This document shows positions 54,911 to 64,000 of a stretch of DNA of 64,000 nt, in pieces; positions within the stretch are counted from its first letter, which is position 1; the number at the start of each line of letters is the position of its first letter. Made by a program: the position numbers and the translations under genes. The notes beneath the pieces were generated by a model, which worked only from the letters and a program-made list of their open reading frames with translations, was not told where the DNA came from and did no database searches. This stretch comes from Pararhizobium qamdonense (GTDB lineage: Bacteria; Pseudomonadota; Alphaproteobacteria; Rhizobiales; Rhizobiaceae), in assembly GCF_029277445.1 (NCBI RefSeq), contig NZ_CP119569.1:124001-188000 (forward strand), in the 5' to 3' direction.

Positions 54911-57900
54911 TGTTTCATCACCGGCGTCTGGCGCGGGGCGAGACGCAAATCCTCGGCCTGCCGCAGGGTCTGGACGGTGCGCTCGTGAGCGGCGAGCTGC
55001 TGGGACGCGCGCATGATCGGCCAGGCCTCTGTCAGACGCTCCTTCTGCTCGGGCTGCTTCCCTTCGGAGAGTTTGTCGAAGAGCTTTCCGGAGGGTTCGC
55101 GCGCGGCATTGGTGAGCAAGGTACGCTCGCCGAAGCGTGAGGTGATGGCTTGGTTGAACACGTCGATCTCAGTCTTAGTTTCGCGATTGCTGAGTGCATA
55201 GGCCATGGCCGCCGGCAGATCGTTGCGGTCGATCGCATCACGCACGCGCTCCAGCACCACATGTGCTGCCGGCGACAACGCCGGGATGTCGATCGACACG
55301 CGCTGACGCAAAACCTGCTCGTCAGCCTGCAGCCGCTGCACGGCGGTCTCGCGCATCCTCAGATACTGCTCAAGATCGCGCTTAAGGGCCGGAACATTGA
55401 GGTCTGCAACGCGACGGTCCTCGCGCTCAGTCTTGCTGGCTAGAATGCCGGTCTTGCCCCTCAGCGGTCCGATCGACGCCGGGGCGGTCGTTAGCGTCTG
55501 AAGCGCCAGTTTGGCCGTTACCTTATCCACTAGCACCGCATCGAAGTTCATCGCCCGGAAGGCAGTCTCGGGATCGGCAAAGACGTAAGCAAAACGGGTC
55601 GAAACCTCTTCCCATTGTTGTCTGAGGGCTGGATCGGTGTCGAGCTTTTGCTCCACCGTATCGGCGACGGAACCGGAAAATGTTTTGATGCCTGCGACCA
55701 TGGGCGCGGCCTCCTTCATTGTTTGGGTTTTCGGGGGATGGTGCAGACCGAGACGTTCTGCAAAGACTGCAAGGCGCTGGCCAAGCTCGACCAATTTCGT
55801 CTTCTGGCGCAGCGTCCAGTCGAGCCGGTCGCGCAGCAATGTTCGCGCCACCTGAACGATGTGCAGGCCACGGTTTTCCGCAAAGCGGAGCGCCTCGCGA
55901 TAGAGCTGGCCACGCTCGTAATCGAGCGTCGTCTCCTTGGCGTTCTTTCGGGAAAGAACCTTGGAAAGCCCACCATTGAAGGCGAAGGACCGGGTCCCGT
56001 AATAGAGTTGGAGATCCTCGCGGTGGCGGGTCATCGCCACGTAGGTGAGATGCCGGTCGAGCGAGAGCGACGCCAGCACTTTCACTCGGTCGACAGTGGC
56101 GCCCTGAGACTTGTGAATGGTCGTTGCATAGCCGTGATCGAGATTCCTGTAGAAGCGTTGTTCGACTACGACATGCCGGCGATGCTCGCCTTCGCCGGTC
56201 ACAGCGACGATGCGGTTTGGCGCGGCCTCGACCACGTGGCCGATCATGCCGTTCTTGACGCCGAGCGAGGTTTCGTTCTTCAGGAAGACGATCTGGTCAC
56301 CGGCGTCGAACTGGCGGATGCCGTCAGCCGTTATGAACGAGTGACCCTCACCGACAACGCCGCGTTCGACCAGCTTTTCGCGCGCCATGACGTTCAACAT
56401 GCGTACGTCACGGCGCAGATGCGCGAGGATCAATGTTGTCTTTGCCTGATCGTAATCGTGGTTCCAGTCACCGATCAGCCGCTCGACTGCTTCGGCCTTG
56501 AGGCGCGTTCCGGTGATCCTCGTATTGGCATCATAAGCGGTCAGCGCCTTTTCCACGTTGCCCCGAGCCAGATCGAGCGACGCCTTGCGCATCCAGTCCT
56601 CGCGCTGGCGATAGATTGTCTCGAGTTCGGCATAACCGACGCGGTCAACGACGGCGCGGAAGGCAGCGCCCGCCTCGATCGGCTGGAGCTGTTCGGGATC
56701 GCCGACCAGAACGATCTTGGCGCCTGCCCTGACGACGGCATCGACAAAGCCGGCCATCTGTTTTGAGGCGACCATACCTGCTTCGTCCATGACGAAGACG
56801 GTTTTGTCATCAAGAACGTCACGACCACGGTTCCAACGCAGTTCCCACGACGCGAGCGTGCGGCTCTGGATCCCGGCTTCCTTTTCCAGCCCCTCCGCCG
56901 CTTTGCCGGCAAGCGCGCCTCCGACGACACGATATCCGGCCAGTTCCCACGCCTCGCGGGCAGCCTTCATCATCGTGGTCTTGCCGGCGCCGGCGCGTCC
57001 AACGACGGCCGCGATCCGGGCGGGGCTGGCAATCCGCTCGATCGCGGTTTTCTGCTCCTGCGACAACCGTTCATGCCGCCGGAACGTTGCGGCCAGATCT
57101 GCTTCCGAGACAGCATGACCGTCCCGGTTCGACAGCCATAACGCCTGCCGCACCATCGTCGCTTCCAGCCGGATCATTGCCTGTGTCGAATAACGGGCCG
57201 GCACCTTTTCTCCGGTCGCGAACTCGATCGTGTCGCGCTGCAAACGCAAGACTTCCGGGTTCAGGATGATGCGTAACATCAGTTGCTGGAAGACAGTCGG
57301 GTCATCGACATAACGATGCAGAACCTTGGCGACATCGCGTTCATCGAAAACGCTCTTTTCCCGCGTGATCACGTCGAGCACGATGGCTGGATTGTTCAGA
57401 ATGCGGCGGGTGTTTTCCGAGCGGCGTTCTTCGTTCAGCTCGATCCGTTCGAGCTCCGGACGAACACCCTGTTGCTCTGCCTTGCGTTCGATCGCCTTGG
57501 CGCCGACACCAAGATGGATGGTGGGCTCAAGATCAATGCCCTGCTTGTCGTAAGACCGGCCATCGATGCGTAGATCGATGCCGCCAAGCGCCAGATGGTG
57601 GTTCAGCCGTTCGAACCAGCCATCGCGCAGGACGTTGAAATCCTCCGTCGAACCGGCCCAGAGTTCATAGAGGATTTTGCCGGATTTGGTTCTGACCGGC
57701 TGACCGTCGTCCCCGGTGACGGCGACCTTCTTCGACCCGAACCCGTCCTCGGTCAGAGGGCGCAAGGTGGTCATCAGGTGGATATGCGGGTTGCCGGGAT
57801 TGTCGTGATAAACCCAGTCGGCGATCATGCCCTTGGCAAGGATGTGTTTCTCCACAAAATCTCTGACCAGGGCGATGTTCTGCTCCGGCGACAGCTCCAG

Positions 57901-58209
57901 CGGCAGGGCAATGGTCAGGTCGCGGGCGAGTTGTGCATCGGAACGCTTCTCGAAAGCTTCGACCCTGTTCCAGAAGGCTTCAACGGCCCCCGACACAGAT
58001 CGATCGGCAATAAGGCTGCGCACCCATTTCGGGGCATCTGTCGGGAGCATGAACTCCTCATGCAGCAAGCCGTGCTTGCGGGTGTAGTCGATGGTGCGGG
58101 CCTCACGCTCGTATTCCATCTTGGCGCAGTGCCGGTAGGCCGCAGACAGCACCACGCTGCGGCCTGAGCCGCGGCTGACGATGCTGGCTGAGAAATGGGC
58201 GATGGCCAC
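54907..58209 (-). CDS. traA: TraA, MOBQ-type relaxase with helicase domain
   Basis: TraA nicks oriT and unwinds DNA for transfer. The 1100-residue protein has an N-terminal MobA/MobL relaxase domain ([18 protein letters not shown] start; His motif [16 protein letters not shown], about 134-149), then a RecD/TraA-type helicase with Walker [10 protein letters not shown] (about 400-408), FVMDEAGM (about 470) and [11 protein letters not shown] (about 700), and a long C-terminal region. GTG at 58209 is the start; the open frame continues upstream through oriT and the tra box to 58443, but that part is not coding. It heads the traAFBH operon divergent from traCDG. Confidence 0.94.
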   Translation of the reverse strand: MAIAHFSASIVSRGSGRSVVLSAAYRHCAKMEYEREARTIDYTRKHGLLHEEFMLPTDAPKWVRSLIADRSVSGAVEAFWNRVEAFEKRSDAQLARDLTIALPLELSPEQNIALVRDFVEKHILAKGMIADWVYHDNPGNPHIHLMTTLRPLTEDGFGSKKVAVTGDDGQPVRTKSGKILYELWAGSTEDFNVLRDGWFERLNHHLALGGIDLRIDGRSYDKQGIDLEPTIHLGVGAKAIERKAEQQGVRPELERIELNEERRSENTRRILNNPAIVLDVITREKSVFDERDVAKVLHRYVDDPTVFQQLMLRIILNPEVLRLQRDTIEFATGEKVPARYSTQAMIRLEATMVRQALWLSNRDGHAVSEADLAATFRRHERLSQEQKTAIERIASPARIAAVVGRAGAGKTTMMKAAREAWELAGYRVVGGALAGKAAEGLEKEAGIQSRTLASWELRWNRGRDVLDDKTVFVMDEAGMVASKQMAGFVDAVVRAGAKIVLVGDPEQLQPIEAGAAFRAVVDRVGYAELETIYRQREDWMRKASLDLARGNVEKALTAYDANTRITGTRLKAEAVERLIGDWNHDYDQAKTTLILAHLRRDVRMLNVMAREKLVERGVVGEGHSFITADGIRQFDAGDQIVFLKNETSLGVKNGMIGHVVEAAPNRIVAVTGEGEHRRHVVVEQRFYRNLDHGYATTIHKSQGATVDRVKVLASLSLDRHLTYVAMTRHREDLQLYYGTRSFAFNGGLSKVLSRKNAKETTLDYERGQLYREALRFAENRGLHIVQVARTLLRDRLDWTLRQKTKLVELGQRLAVFAERLGLHHPPKTQTMKEAAPMVAGIKTFSGSVADTVEQKLDTDPALRQQWEEVSTRFAYVFADPETAFRAMNFDAVLVDKVTAKLALQTLTTAPASIGPLRGKTGILASKTEREDRRVADLNVPALKRDLEQYLRMRETAVQRLQADEQVLRQRVSIDIPALSPAAHVVLERVRDAIDRNDLPAAMAYALSNRETKTEIDVFNQAITSRFGERTLLTNAAREPSGKLFDKLSEGKQPEQKERLTEAWPIMRASQQLAAHERTVQTLRQAEDLRLAPRQTPVMKQ

Positions 58210-58283
58210 GGCGGTAAAAGCTCCCGGTTCGAACGTCGTTCGTCCGGAGCGGTCAGGCCACAGTCGGCCCTTACCCAGGCCTT

Positions 58284-58326
58284 TGCGCAAGGCGTCGCAT
58301 CGCGACGTATAATTGCGCCCTTGGAT
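58284..58326. other. Origin of transfer (oriT)
   Basis: Between traA and traC lies CGTCGC-ATC-GCGACG (inverted repeat, 58293-58307) followed by TATAATTGCGCCCT (58308-58321). The TATAATTGCGCCC-type nick region closely resembles the oriT of RSF1010 and pTi, which MOBQ relaxases such as TraA cut. The adjacent divergent traA and traC genes and the tra box are in the arrangement known for Ti plasmids. The nick position is inferred by analogy. Confidence 0.88.
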
Positions 58327-58375
58327 CCGCTCCTTCGGAACGGCGGGATCATCCTCCAAAGTGTCGGCTTTGCCG

Positions 58376-58393
58376 ACGTGCAGATCTGCACAT
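58376..58393. promoter_or_regulatory. tra box 3, between traA and traC
   Basis: Positions 58376-58393 match 17 of 18 bases of ATGTGCAGATCTGCACAT. It sits between the divergent traAFBH and traCDG operons, as in Ti plasmids, where a single box serves both. It is 167 bp from the traA start and 75 bp from the traC start. Confidence 0.9.
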
Positions 58394-58467
58394 TCCTTCG
58401 GAAGTGCTTTTGAGGAAATCTTGCAGCGAGACAAACGCCGCAAGATTTCCAGGGAGATGCGACCGGA

Positions 58468-58764
58468 ATGAAGAAACCATCATCGAAGATCAGGGAAGAA
58501 ATCGCCAGATTGCAGGATCAGCTGAGACAAGCCGAGACACGCGAGGCCGAGCGCATCGGCCGGATCGCGCTGAAGGCCGGTCTCGGTGAGATCGAGATCG
58601 AGGAGACCGAACTACAGGTGGTGTTCGAGGAGATTGCAGGGCGGTTTCGCGGAGGTAAGGCGGCTTCGACCGGGAAGAGAAATGCCGGTGACGGCAGGAC
58701 CGCAGGCGAGACAGTCACGACGATCGAGACTGGGACTGCTGCGGGCAGCGGTCGTGAGGCTTGA
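58468..58764 (+). CDS. traC: TraC, conjugal transfer accessory protein
   Basis: TraC of Ti-type plasmids is a small basic accessory protein of DNA processing. The 98-residue product begins [20 protein letters not shown], a probable coiled coil (about 5-35), followed by [18 protein letters not shown], a motif shared with RSF1010-type MobC/TraC relaxosome proteins, and a Gly/Thr-rich tail. The start is 75 bp from the tra box, with CAGGGAGATGCGACCGGA before it. It is 4 bp upstream of traD. Confidence 0.88.
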   Translation: MKKPSSKIREEIARLQDQLRQAETREAERIGRIALKAGLGEIEIEETELQVVFEEIAGRFRGGKAASTGKRNAGDGRTAGETVTTIETGTAAGSGREA

Positions 58765-58768
58765 ACGC

Positions 58769-58984
58769 ATGGCCCGTACGATAACGACCGACGCCCGCAA
58801 GAAAGACACCCGCGAGAAAATCGAGCTCGGTGGCCTGATCGTCAAAGCAGGACTGCGCTACGAGAAGCGGGCGCTGCTGCTGGGGCTGCTGATTGATGCA
58901 GCCAAACGAACCAAAGGCAATGAGGCGGAGCGTGCGCGACTGACCACGATCGGTGCGGAGGCATTCGGTCATGACGGCGAATAG
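58769..58984 (+). CDS. traD: TraD, conjugal transfer accessory protein
   Basis: TraD of Ti-type plasmids is a small protein encoded between traC and traG (unrelated to the coupling protein of F). The 71-residue product [20 protein letters not shown]... has the conserved [22 protein letters not shown] block (about 20-41). It overlaps traG by 14 bp. The start ATG at 58769 is preferred over upstream frames that overlap traC. Its biochemical role is not established. Confidence 0.88.
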   Translation: MARTITTDARKKDTREKIELGGLIVKAGLRYEKRALLLGLLIDAAKRTKGNEAERARLTTIGAEAFGHDGE

Positions 58985-60932
58985 ACTTTTGCTGTCGATC
59001 ATGCCGGCGGTCATCATCATCGCAATCATGTTCGCGACCTCCGGCCTGGAACACCGGCTCGCGGGCTTTGGATCTTTCGCGCAGACAAAGCTCTTGCTCG
59101 GGCGCGCCGGTTTCGCCCTCCCCTACGTTGCGGCAGCCGCAATCGGGGTGATTGCGCTGTTTGCCGTAAATGGATCGTCCAATATCAAGGCAGCCGCACT
59201 TAGCGTGCTTGCCGGAAACAGTGCGGTCATCGTCATCGCAGTTGCCCGGGAAGCAATCCGGCTCGCGGGTATCGCCAGCAGCTTGCCAGCGGGACAATCA
59301 GTTCTCGCTTATACCGATCCGGCGACGATGGTCGGCGCCAGCGCCTCACTGTTCGGCGGGGTGTTTGCGTTGCGCGTCGCAATCAAAGGCAACGCCGCAT
59401 TTGCACAGGCCGGACCAACGCGGATCGGTGGGAAACGTGCCGTGCATGGCGATGCCAACTGGATGGCCATGCAGGAGGCCGGAAAACTGTTTCCCGATGC
59501 GGGAGGCTTCGTCGTCGGCGAGCGATACCGCGTCGATCGCGACAGTGTCGCGGCCGTGGCGTTCCGTACTGACAATCCGCAGAGCTGGGGTGCCGGCGGC
59601 AAGTCGCCGCTGCTCTGCTTCGACGGTTCTTTTGGCTCTTCGCACGGCATCGTCTTTGCCGGGTCGGGCGGTTTCAAGACGACATCCGTGACCATCCCGA
59701 CTGCGCTCAAATGGGGCAGCGGGCTCGTCGTGCTCGATCCGTCGAGCGAGGTCGCGCCGATGGTCGTTGAGCATCGGCGCAAGGCTGGCCGCAAGGTAAT
59801 CGTGCTCGATCCCGGCGACCCTGCGACCGGCTTCAATGCCCTCGACTGGATCGGCCGGTTCGGCGGTACCAAGGAAGAGGACATCGTCGCGGTCGCGACA
59901 TGGATCATGACCGACAATGCACGGGCGGCCTCGGCACGCGACGACTTCTTCCGCGCATCGGCCATGCAGTTGCTGACCGCGCTGATCGCCGATGTCTGCT
60001 TGTCCGGGCATACCGACGCAAAAGACCAGACGCTGCGCCGTGTCCGGTCAAACCTCTCCGAGCCTGAGCCGAAACTGCGTGAGCGGCTGACGCGGATTTA
60101 CGAACAGTCGGAATCCACTTTCGTGCGCGAGAACGTCGCCGTATTCGTCAACATGACGCCGGAGACCTTCAGCGGCGTTTACGCCAATGCGGTCAAGGAG
60201 ACGCACTGGCTCTCCTATACGAACTATGCCGCCCTCGTGTCCGGCGACAGTTTCTCGACCGACGAGCTGGCAACTGGCGTCACCGATATCTTCATCGCAC
60301 TTGACCTGAAGGTCCTGGAGTCGCATCCGGGATTGGCACGCGTGGTGATCGGCTCCTTCCTCAATGCGATTTACAATCGCAATGGCGAGGTTGCGGGCCG
60401 CACCCTGTTTCTGCTGGATGAGGTGGCGCGCCTTGGCTATTTGCGCATTCTTGAGACGGCCCGTGACGCCGGACGCAAGTACGGCATCAGCCTGGCGCTG
60501 ATCTTTCAGTCCATCGGGCAAATGCGCGAGGCCTATGGCGGTCGTGACGCCAGCTCGAAATGGTTCGAGTCTGCATCATGGATTTCGTTCGCGGCCATCA
60601 ACGACCCGGAAACGGCCGAATACATATCCAAGCGATGCGGCGACACCACGGTCGAGGTCGACCAGACGAACCGTTCTTCCGGAATGAAGGGATCGTCACG
60701 CTCACGGTCGAAGCAACTCACCCGCCGCCCGCTGATCTTGCCGCACGAAGTGCTGCGCATGCGCGGTGATGAACAGATCGTCTTTACCGCGGGCAATGCA
60801 CCGCTGCGCTGCGGTCGGGCCATCTGGTTCAGGCGGAAGGATATGAGCGCGTCCGTCGGCGAAAACCGGTTTCACAGGCAAGCCATAAAAGGGTCGGAAG
60901 CCAATGAGACGGATCCCGCGCCCGAGAATTAA
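58971..60932 (+). CDS. traG: TraG, VirD4-like coupling protein
   Basis: TraG is the T4SS coupling ATPase that links the relaxosome to the Trb channel. The 653-residue product has N-terminal membrane segments (about 10-30, 47-65, 75-95), the Walker A variant [11 protein letters not shown] (about 228-238), [12 protein letters not shown] and the Walker [12 protein letters not shown] (about 480-490), followed by [12 protein letters not shown], all classical for TraG/VirD4. The start at 58971 (MTANRLLLS) overlaps traD; GTG at 58953 is less likely. It is the last gene of traCDG. Confidence 0.95.
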   Translation: MTANRLLLSIMPAVIIIAIMFATSGLEHRLAGFGSFAQTKLLLGRAGFALPYVAAAAIGVIALFAVNGSSNIKAAALSVLAGNSAVIVIAVAREAIRLAGIASSLPAGQSVLAYTDPATMVGASASLFGGVFALRVAIKGNAAFAQAGPTRIGGKRAVHGDANWMAMQEAGKLFPDAGGFVVGERYRVDRDSVAAVAFRTDNPQSWGAGGKSPLLCFDGSFGSSHGIVFAGSGGFKTTSVTIPTALKWGSGLVVLDPSSEVAPMVVEHRRKAGRKVIVLDPGDPATGFNALDWIGRFGGTKEEDIVAVATWIMTDNARAASARDDFFRASAMQLLTALIADVCLSGHTDAKDQTLRRVRSNLSEPEPKLRERLTRIYEQSESTFVRENVAVFVNMTPETFSGVYANAVKETHWLSYTNYAALVSGDSFSTDELATGVTDIFIALDLKVLESHPGLARVVIGSFLNAIYNRNGEVAGRTLFLLDEVARLGYLRILETARDAGRKYGISLALIFQSIGQMREAYGGRDASSKWFESASWISFAAINDPETAEYISKRCGDTTVEVDQTNRSSGMKGSSRSRSKQLTRRPLILPHEVLRMRGDEQIVFTAGNAPLRCGRAIWFRRKDMSASVGENRFHRQAIKGSEANETDPAPEN

Positions 60933-60944
60933 GGAGACGAGAAT

Positions 60945-61382
60945 TTGAGAATTTTGCCGGCCGTCGCCGCCCTATCCGCCATGGTCATCTGCCTCGTTGC
61001 ATCTGCGGCGTCAGCACAGCAGCCGAAGAGCTCGAGCTCAGCGTTTTCAGTTTGCGGAAGCGGGCAACGGATCACCTGCGTGGTGGATGGCGATACCTTC
61101 TGGTTTCGAGGTGAAAAGATCCGGATTGCCGACATCGACACGCCGGAGCTCAGCCCGCCGAGATGCGAGCGTGAACGCGAGCGTGGCCTTGCGGCGAAAC
61201 AGCGTCTGCTCGACATCCTCAATTCGGGTCCACTCTCGTTCGAGATTGGCGCCAGAGAAGAAGACCGCTTTGGCCGAAAGCTCAGGATCGTCTACCGGGA
61301 CCGGCGATCGGTCGGCGATATTCTCATCGCCGAAGGCTTGGCTCGGAAGTGGGAAGGATCACGCCGGAGCTGGTGCGAATGA
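60945..61382 (+). CDS. Secreted SNase-like thermonuclease-family protein
   Basis: The 145-residue product has a signal peptide (about 5-25) and a thermonuclease domain: CVVDGDTFWFRGEKIRIADIDTPE (in parts VVDGDTFWF and RIADIDTPE, about 46-68), with the conserved Asp and Arg ligands, and EEDRFGRKLRIVYRD (about 105-119) with the catalytic Glu-Asp region, and GLARKWEG. Such nucleases are common at the end of rhizobial tra regions. TTG at 60945 after AAGGAGACGAG is the start. Function on entering or periplasmic DNA is unproven. Confidence 0.82.
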   Translation: MRILPAVAALSAMVICLVASAASAQQPKSSSSAFSVCGSGQRITCVVDGDTFWFRGEKIRIADIDTPELSPPRCERERERGLAAKQRLLDILNSGPLSFEIGAREEDRFGRKLRIVYRDRRSVGDILIAEGLARKWEGSRRSWCE

Positions 61383-61477
61383 TCCGAAACAAATGGATCA
61401 ACATTGTGAATCGATAATGCCCATCCGATTCAAAACTCTCATTGGACGGCAGATTCCGAACGCGCAATTCTGCTCTT

Positions 61478-61744
61478 ATGATCACGCAGCCCTACCACCT
61501 CTATGTCGAGCGCATCGCGCCTGAAAAGAACATGGCGCGCTTTTACGCGCTTGCTGTGCAGCCGACATTGTTCGGGGAGGTGTCGCTGGTGCGCGCCTGG
61601 GGCCGGATTGGAACGCGCGGGCAGCAGATGGTGCATCTGTTCGACAGCGAAAGCCAGGCCATCAACCTGTTCCTCGACGTCCTTCGCGAAAAGCGCAAAC
61701 GAGGCTACAAGCCGAAACCACATGTGGACATCAAGCGGATCTGA
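61478..61744 (+). CDS. WGR-domain protein
   Basis: The 88-residue product is a single WGR domain: NMARFYALAVQPTLFGEVSL then RAWGRIGTRGQQMVHLF, with the conserved Trp-Gly-Arg, and the helical end AINLFLDVLREKRKRGYKP. WGR domains occur in PARPs and MolR-like proteins and bind nucleic acid. The ATG at 61478 (MITQPYHLYVERI) is the likely start. Small standalone WGR proteins are frequent on rhizobial plasmids; the role is unknown. Confidence 0.85.
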   Translation: MITQPYHLYVERIAPEKNMARFYALAVQPTLFGEVSLVRAWGRIGTRGQQMVHLFDSESQAINLFLDVLREKRKRGYKPKPHVDIKRI

Positions 61745-61824
61745 CCCTCGCCCCCATACTCGCCGATGACAATCCGGTCATAAGCTGACACGTTTTCATC
61801 TTTGACAAAGATGCGAGGAATTCC

Positions 61825-62103
61825 ATGACCACCACCAATGAAATTGCCGACAAGATCGCAACCGACAATGGCCTGACGAAGGTTCAGGCCAAAGGCATTG
61901 TCGAGGCCGTGTTCCAGGCCATCGCCGATGCCGCAGGCTCCGACGCAGAAACCTCGATCCCTGGCTTGGGCAAATTTAAAGTGAAGGCTTCGCCCGAGCG
62001 CGAGGGTCGCAATCCTGCGACCGGAGAGAAGATGACGGTGGCGGCTTCGAAGAAACTGACCTTTGCGCCTGCCAAGGCGCTCAAGGATGCACTGAACAAG
62101 TGA
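61825..62103 (+). CDS. HU/IHF-family DNA-binding protein
   Basis: The 92-residue product has the HU fold: an N-terminal helical part (MTTTNEIADKIATDNGLTK start) and the beta-arm region IPGLGKFKVKASPEREGRNP then ATGEKMTVAASKKLTFAPAK, with the conserved arm-tip Arg-Asn-Pro. It probably bends DNA and may act in plasmid structure or transfer. It stands alone and is followed by a strong hairpin. Confidence 0.92.
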   Translation: MTTTNEIADKIATDNGLTKVQAKGIVEAVFQAIADAAGSDAETSIPGLGKFKVKASPEREGRNPATGEKMTVAASKKLTFAPAKALKDALNK

Positions 62104-62118
62104 TCCTTGATGTGGAGA

Positions 62119-62138
62119 GCCCCGCCTTGCGGCGGGGC
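62119..62138. terminator. Bidirectional hairpin between HU and DUF736 genes
   Basis: GCCCCGCC (62119-62126) and GGCGGGGC (62131-62138) form a perfect 8-bp GC stem with a TTGC loop, 15 bp after the HU stop and 8 bp before the convergent DUF736 stop. There is no T tract, but position and stem strength suggest a shared terminator. Confidence 0.7.
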
Positions 62139-62146
62139 ATCCGGTA

Positions 62147-62458
62147 TTAGTCCCGGTTCGACCGGGACCAGATGAGGGAGAGGCCTTCCTCGCCTTCGAC
62201 CTCGATCAGCGTGGCGTAGATCGGGGCCGGGAAGCTCGGGTCATCGAGCTTGACCGAGAGATAGTCGCGGCCTTCATTCGAGGTCTTCTTCCAGGCTGCG
62301 CCGAATTCGACCGTAGCCCCGGCGAGGATGCGGTAGTCAGGGCCCTTTTCGGAAGTGCGCTCGACGGCGCGGATGGTTGCCTTGACGTTGAGGTTGAGCG
62401 TTTTGATGGTGCCGGAGAAGCCGTTGCTGGAAGTGGTGAAAGAGCCGATGGTTGCCAT
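62147..62458 (-). CDS. DUF736-family protein (copy 1)
   Basis: The 103-residue product begins [20 protein letters not shown] and ends [14 protein letters not shown], the standard DUF736 pattern, including [23 protein letters not shown] (in parts [14 protein letters not shown]). Function is unknown, though these proteins are abundant on rhizobial and Agrobacterium plasmids and often lie beside transfer genes. AAGGAATACGACA precedes the ATG. It is the downstream member of a tandem pair. Confidence 0.9.
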   Translation of the reverse strand: MATIGSFTTSSNGFSGTIKTLNLNVKATIRAVERTSEKGPDYRILAGATVEFGAAWKKTSNEGRDYLSVKLDDPSFPAPIYATLIEVEGEEGLSLIWSRSNRD

Positions 62459-62597
62459 TGTCGTATTCCTTTTCGGTTGTTCGGGCCGCGTCCATCGCGG
62501 CCTCATATGAGGAGCCACTCGTCAAGCTACGGTTTCGAGCTGTGAGTGGCTGGTTTTCGTGACGCCCCGCAGGTGTAGGGCGTCACGTTGGGAGGGG

Positions 62598-62921
62598 TTA
62601 GTCGCCGGACCGGCGGTTCGGCCGCGACCAGATGAGGCTGAAGGCCTTGCCATCTTCGTCTTCGACCAGATTTGCGTAGAGCGGAGCCGTGAAGCTCGGG
62701 TCGTCGAGTTTGAGACCGAGGTAGTTGCGGCCCTCGTTGGACTGCTTGGACCAGGCGGCTCCGATTTCGATCCGGCCGACGAAGACGCGGTGGCTGGGAG
62801 CGTTTTCGCCGCTGGAGCGCGTATCGGAAACGATGCGGACGTTTTTGGTCTGGAGGGAAAGAGTGACGATCTCGCCGCTGAAGTCGTTGCCCGATTGTTG
62901 GAAGGTTCCGATGGTAGCCAT
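62598..62921 (-). CDS. DUF736-family protein (copy 2)
   Basis: The 107-residue product begins MATIGTFQQSGNDFSGEIVT and ends AFSLIWSRPNRRSGD, with GAAWSKQSNEGRNYLGLKLD in the middle. It is about half identical to copy 1. Start ATG 62921 is preferred because AGGAG lies about 7 bp upstream; an ATG two codons earlier (62927) is almost touching AGGAG. It is 139 bp upstream of copy 1 on the same strand, so the two are probably a tandem duplication. Confidence 0.9.
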   Translation of the reverse strand: MATIGTFQQSGNDFSGEIVTLSLQTKNVRIVSDTRSSGENAPSHRVFVGRIEIGAAWSKQSNEGRNYLGLKLDDPSFTAPLYANLVEDEDGKAFSLIWSRPNRRSGD

Positions 62922-62927
62922 TGTCAT

Positions 62928-63478
62928 TCTCCTGACTGAGTTTGCCGAAGCCGCCCCTTGCGGCCTCGATAGCGGTCGTAAGACGCCAATCAGGCCGACT
63001 GCATCCCAAGGGCCGCAGCGCTAAGCGTAGGACGGCGAAAGCCGGACTTGTTGCCTCGCGAGGAATGCGGCGACGACGCAGGGGAAGAAGTTCGGCGAAG
63101 CCGTTGCAGGATCAGGACAGATTGGCGTCAGACCAGCCTGAAGAGAGGTCGCAAGGGGCCGCTCCGGACACCGGTCTCTCACGAGAACGATGCTGGACAA
63201 CGATCTTCCAACCATGGACCGGCACTGGTGGCGCATCGAATTCGCCTTTAGAACCTTCGGTCTGAGCCCGTTTCTTGATCCGCGCGCCCTGCACGTATCA
63301 ACCTCATATCCGGTCGCCGTTTCAACGGCCGCACCACAATCCCGCCTACGGCGGCTAGGGCTCAGGAGGACGAGACCATTCTCGATGACGGCATTTGAAG
63401 CCAAGCCGCGATGCGGTCGTCCACCTGGTTCCGGCGAGGCTGATCAGGCCTGTGCCGAACTGGTATGCGCTTAAACGG
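62928..63478. other. Region without supported genes before the IS110 transposase
   Basis: About 550 bp. Several overlapping frames of 60-127 codons exist on both strands, but their composition is Arg/Pro-rich and they have no recognisable start sites or family resemblance. The gap probably contains the downstream end of the IS110-type element and flanking DNA. Confidence 0.4.
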
Positions 63479-64000
63479 TCACGGTCTGACCACCGCGCCC
63501 TCGATCACGACGCCCGCGCTGGCATATTTCCACAACGCCACAACCAGCTTGCGCGCCAGTGCCGTGATCATCACCTTCTTGAAGCGGCCGCCATTTTGCG
63601 CGACTCGTTCATTGAACCAACGGCTGAGCGTTGAGGCGGGCTGATGCCTCAACCAAAGCCAGGCCATCTCCAACAGGGTCGATCTAAGCCGAGGGTTCCC
63701 GGACTTGCCAATGCCCTGCTCCCGGTCAATCGATCCGCTCTGCCAAGGCGTTGGCGCAAGCCCCGCGTAGGCGGCGACTTGCCGCCGATTGTCGAACCGT
63801 CGAAACAAGCCCTCACCCCAAAGGACTGCAGCAAACTCTGGCCCGATACCCACGACCTTCGACAGCAATACCACTTCGCGAGCCGACTGCCGTTCCTCCG
63901 CAAGCATGTCGTCACGTTCTGCCTCAACCTCCTTGATCTGGTCGATCAGCAGGTCCATGCGGGTCATCTCGCGCAAGACCTGCCGTTTCATGTGTAGCGG
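63479..64000 (-). mobile_element. IS110-family transposase, C-terminal part (runs off the window)
   Basis: The minus strand encodes the IS110/IS116 C-terminal (Transposase_20) domain: SKVVGIGPEFAAVLWGEGLF, RRFDNRRQVAAYAGLAPTPW and GIGKSGNPRLRSTLLEMAW. The frame is open to the window edge; the N-terminal DEDD (RuvC-like) catalytic domain must lie beyond 64000. An internal ATG at 63991 is unlikely to be the start. The stop at 63479 is intact. The element may be complete. Confidence 0.88.

Noticed and set aside
58210..58443. Open extension of traA to 1178 residues.
   Set aside because: It covers oriT and tra box 3. The conserved TraA start (AIAHFSAS) begins at the GTG at 58209, giving 1100 residues.
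63021..63404. Frames of up to 127 codons in the gap before the IS110 transposase.
   Set aside because: Arg/Pro-rich overlapping frames on both strands, without starts or family resemblance.

Overview
The window looks like part of a self-transmissible repABC plasmid from an Agrobacterium/Rhizobium-type alphaproteobacterium. It carries a plasmid-specific repABC cassette, a pTi-type conjugation system under TraI/TraR/TraM quorum sensing, three tra-box palindromes and a RSF1010/pTi-like oriT between traA and traC. No tRNA, rRNA or CRISPR array was seen. All family calls come from motifs and remembered family sequences; no database was searched.

Layout. (1) 1-3.9 kb: repC, repB and repA on the minus strand, with a probable counter-transcribed RNA between repB and repC, two copies of a 15-bp parS-like repeat, and a nested palindrome upstream of repA. 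(2) 4.2-14.6 kb: traI plus trbBCDEJKLFGHI, the mating-pair-formation system. (3) 14.9-17.9 kb: dadA and alr (minus) divergent from an Lrp/AsnC regulator. (4) 18.1-29.5 kb: a mosaic region. A roughly 1.25-kb lysE-araC module occurs twice as direct repeats, each copy having a different gene broken. The repeats flank a DJ-1/aldehyde dehydrogenase/lyase/SDR operon, a DUF1835-like gene, IS3 and EamA remnants, an alpha/beta hydrolase and a LysR gene. (5) 29.8-50.9 kb: a large catabolic island with a NitT/TauT-type ABC transporter, ureohydrolase, NTF2-like protein, class III aminotransferase, GntR/FCD regulator, M20 hydrolase, AruI-like TPP decarboxylase, FAD 2-hydroxyacid dehydrogenase, polar amino-acid ABC transporter, second M20 hydrolase, LysR, aldehyde dehydrogenase, AruH-like aminotransferase and succinate-semialdehyde dehydrogenase. 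(6) 51.2-61 kb: traR, traM, traHBFA, oriT and traCDG. (7) 60.9-64 kb: a nuclease-like protein, WGR protein, HU-like protein, two DUF736 proteins and a partial IS110 transposase.

Main idea (inference). The island appears to encode the arginine transaminase (2-ketoarginine) route: AruH-like enzyme, AruI-like enzyme, aldehyde dehydrogenase, guanidinobutyrase-like ureohydrolase, GABA-type aminotransferase and SSADH, from arginine to succinate. The dadA-alr cassette could return the alanine made by AruH to pyruvate. Two M20 hydrolases and a 2-hydroxyacid dehydrogenase beside the decarboxylase suggest that the imported compound is a conjugate or hydroxy analogue of arginine, like an opine. The island ends 268 bp upstream of traR on the same strand, the position in which Ti plasmids couple opine catabolism to conjugation. 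Matching GTCGAC-based palindromes upstream of the NitT/TauT operon and of the M20-aruI operon are proposed operators for the GntR protein.
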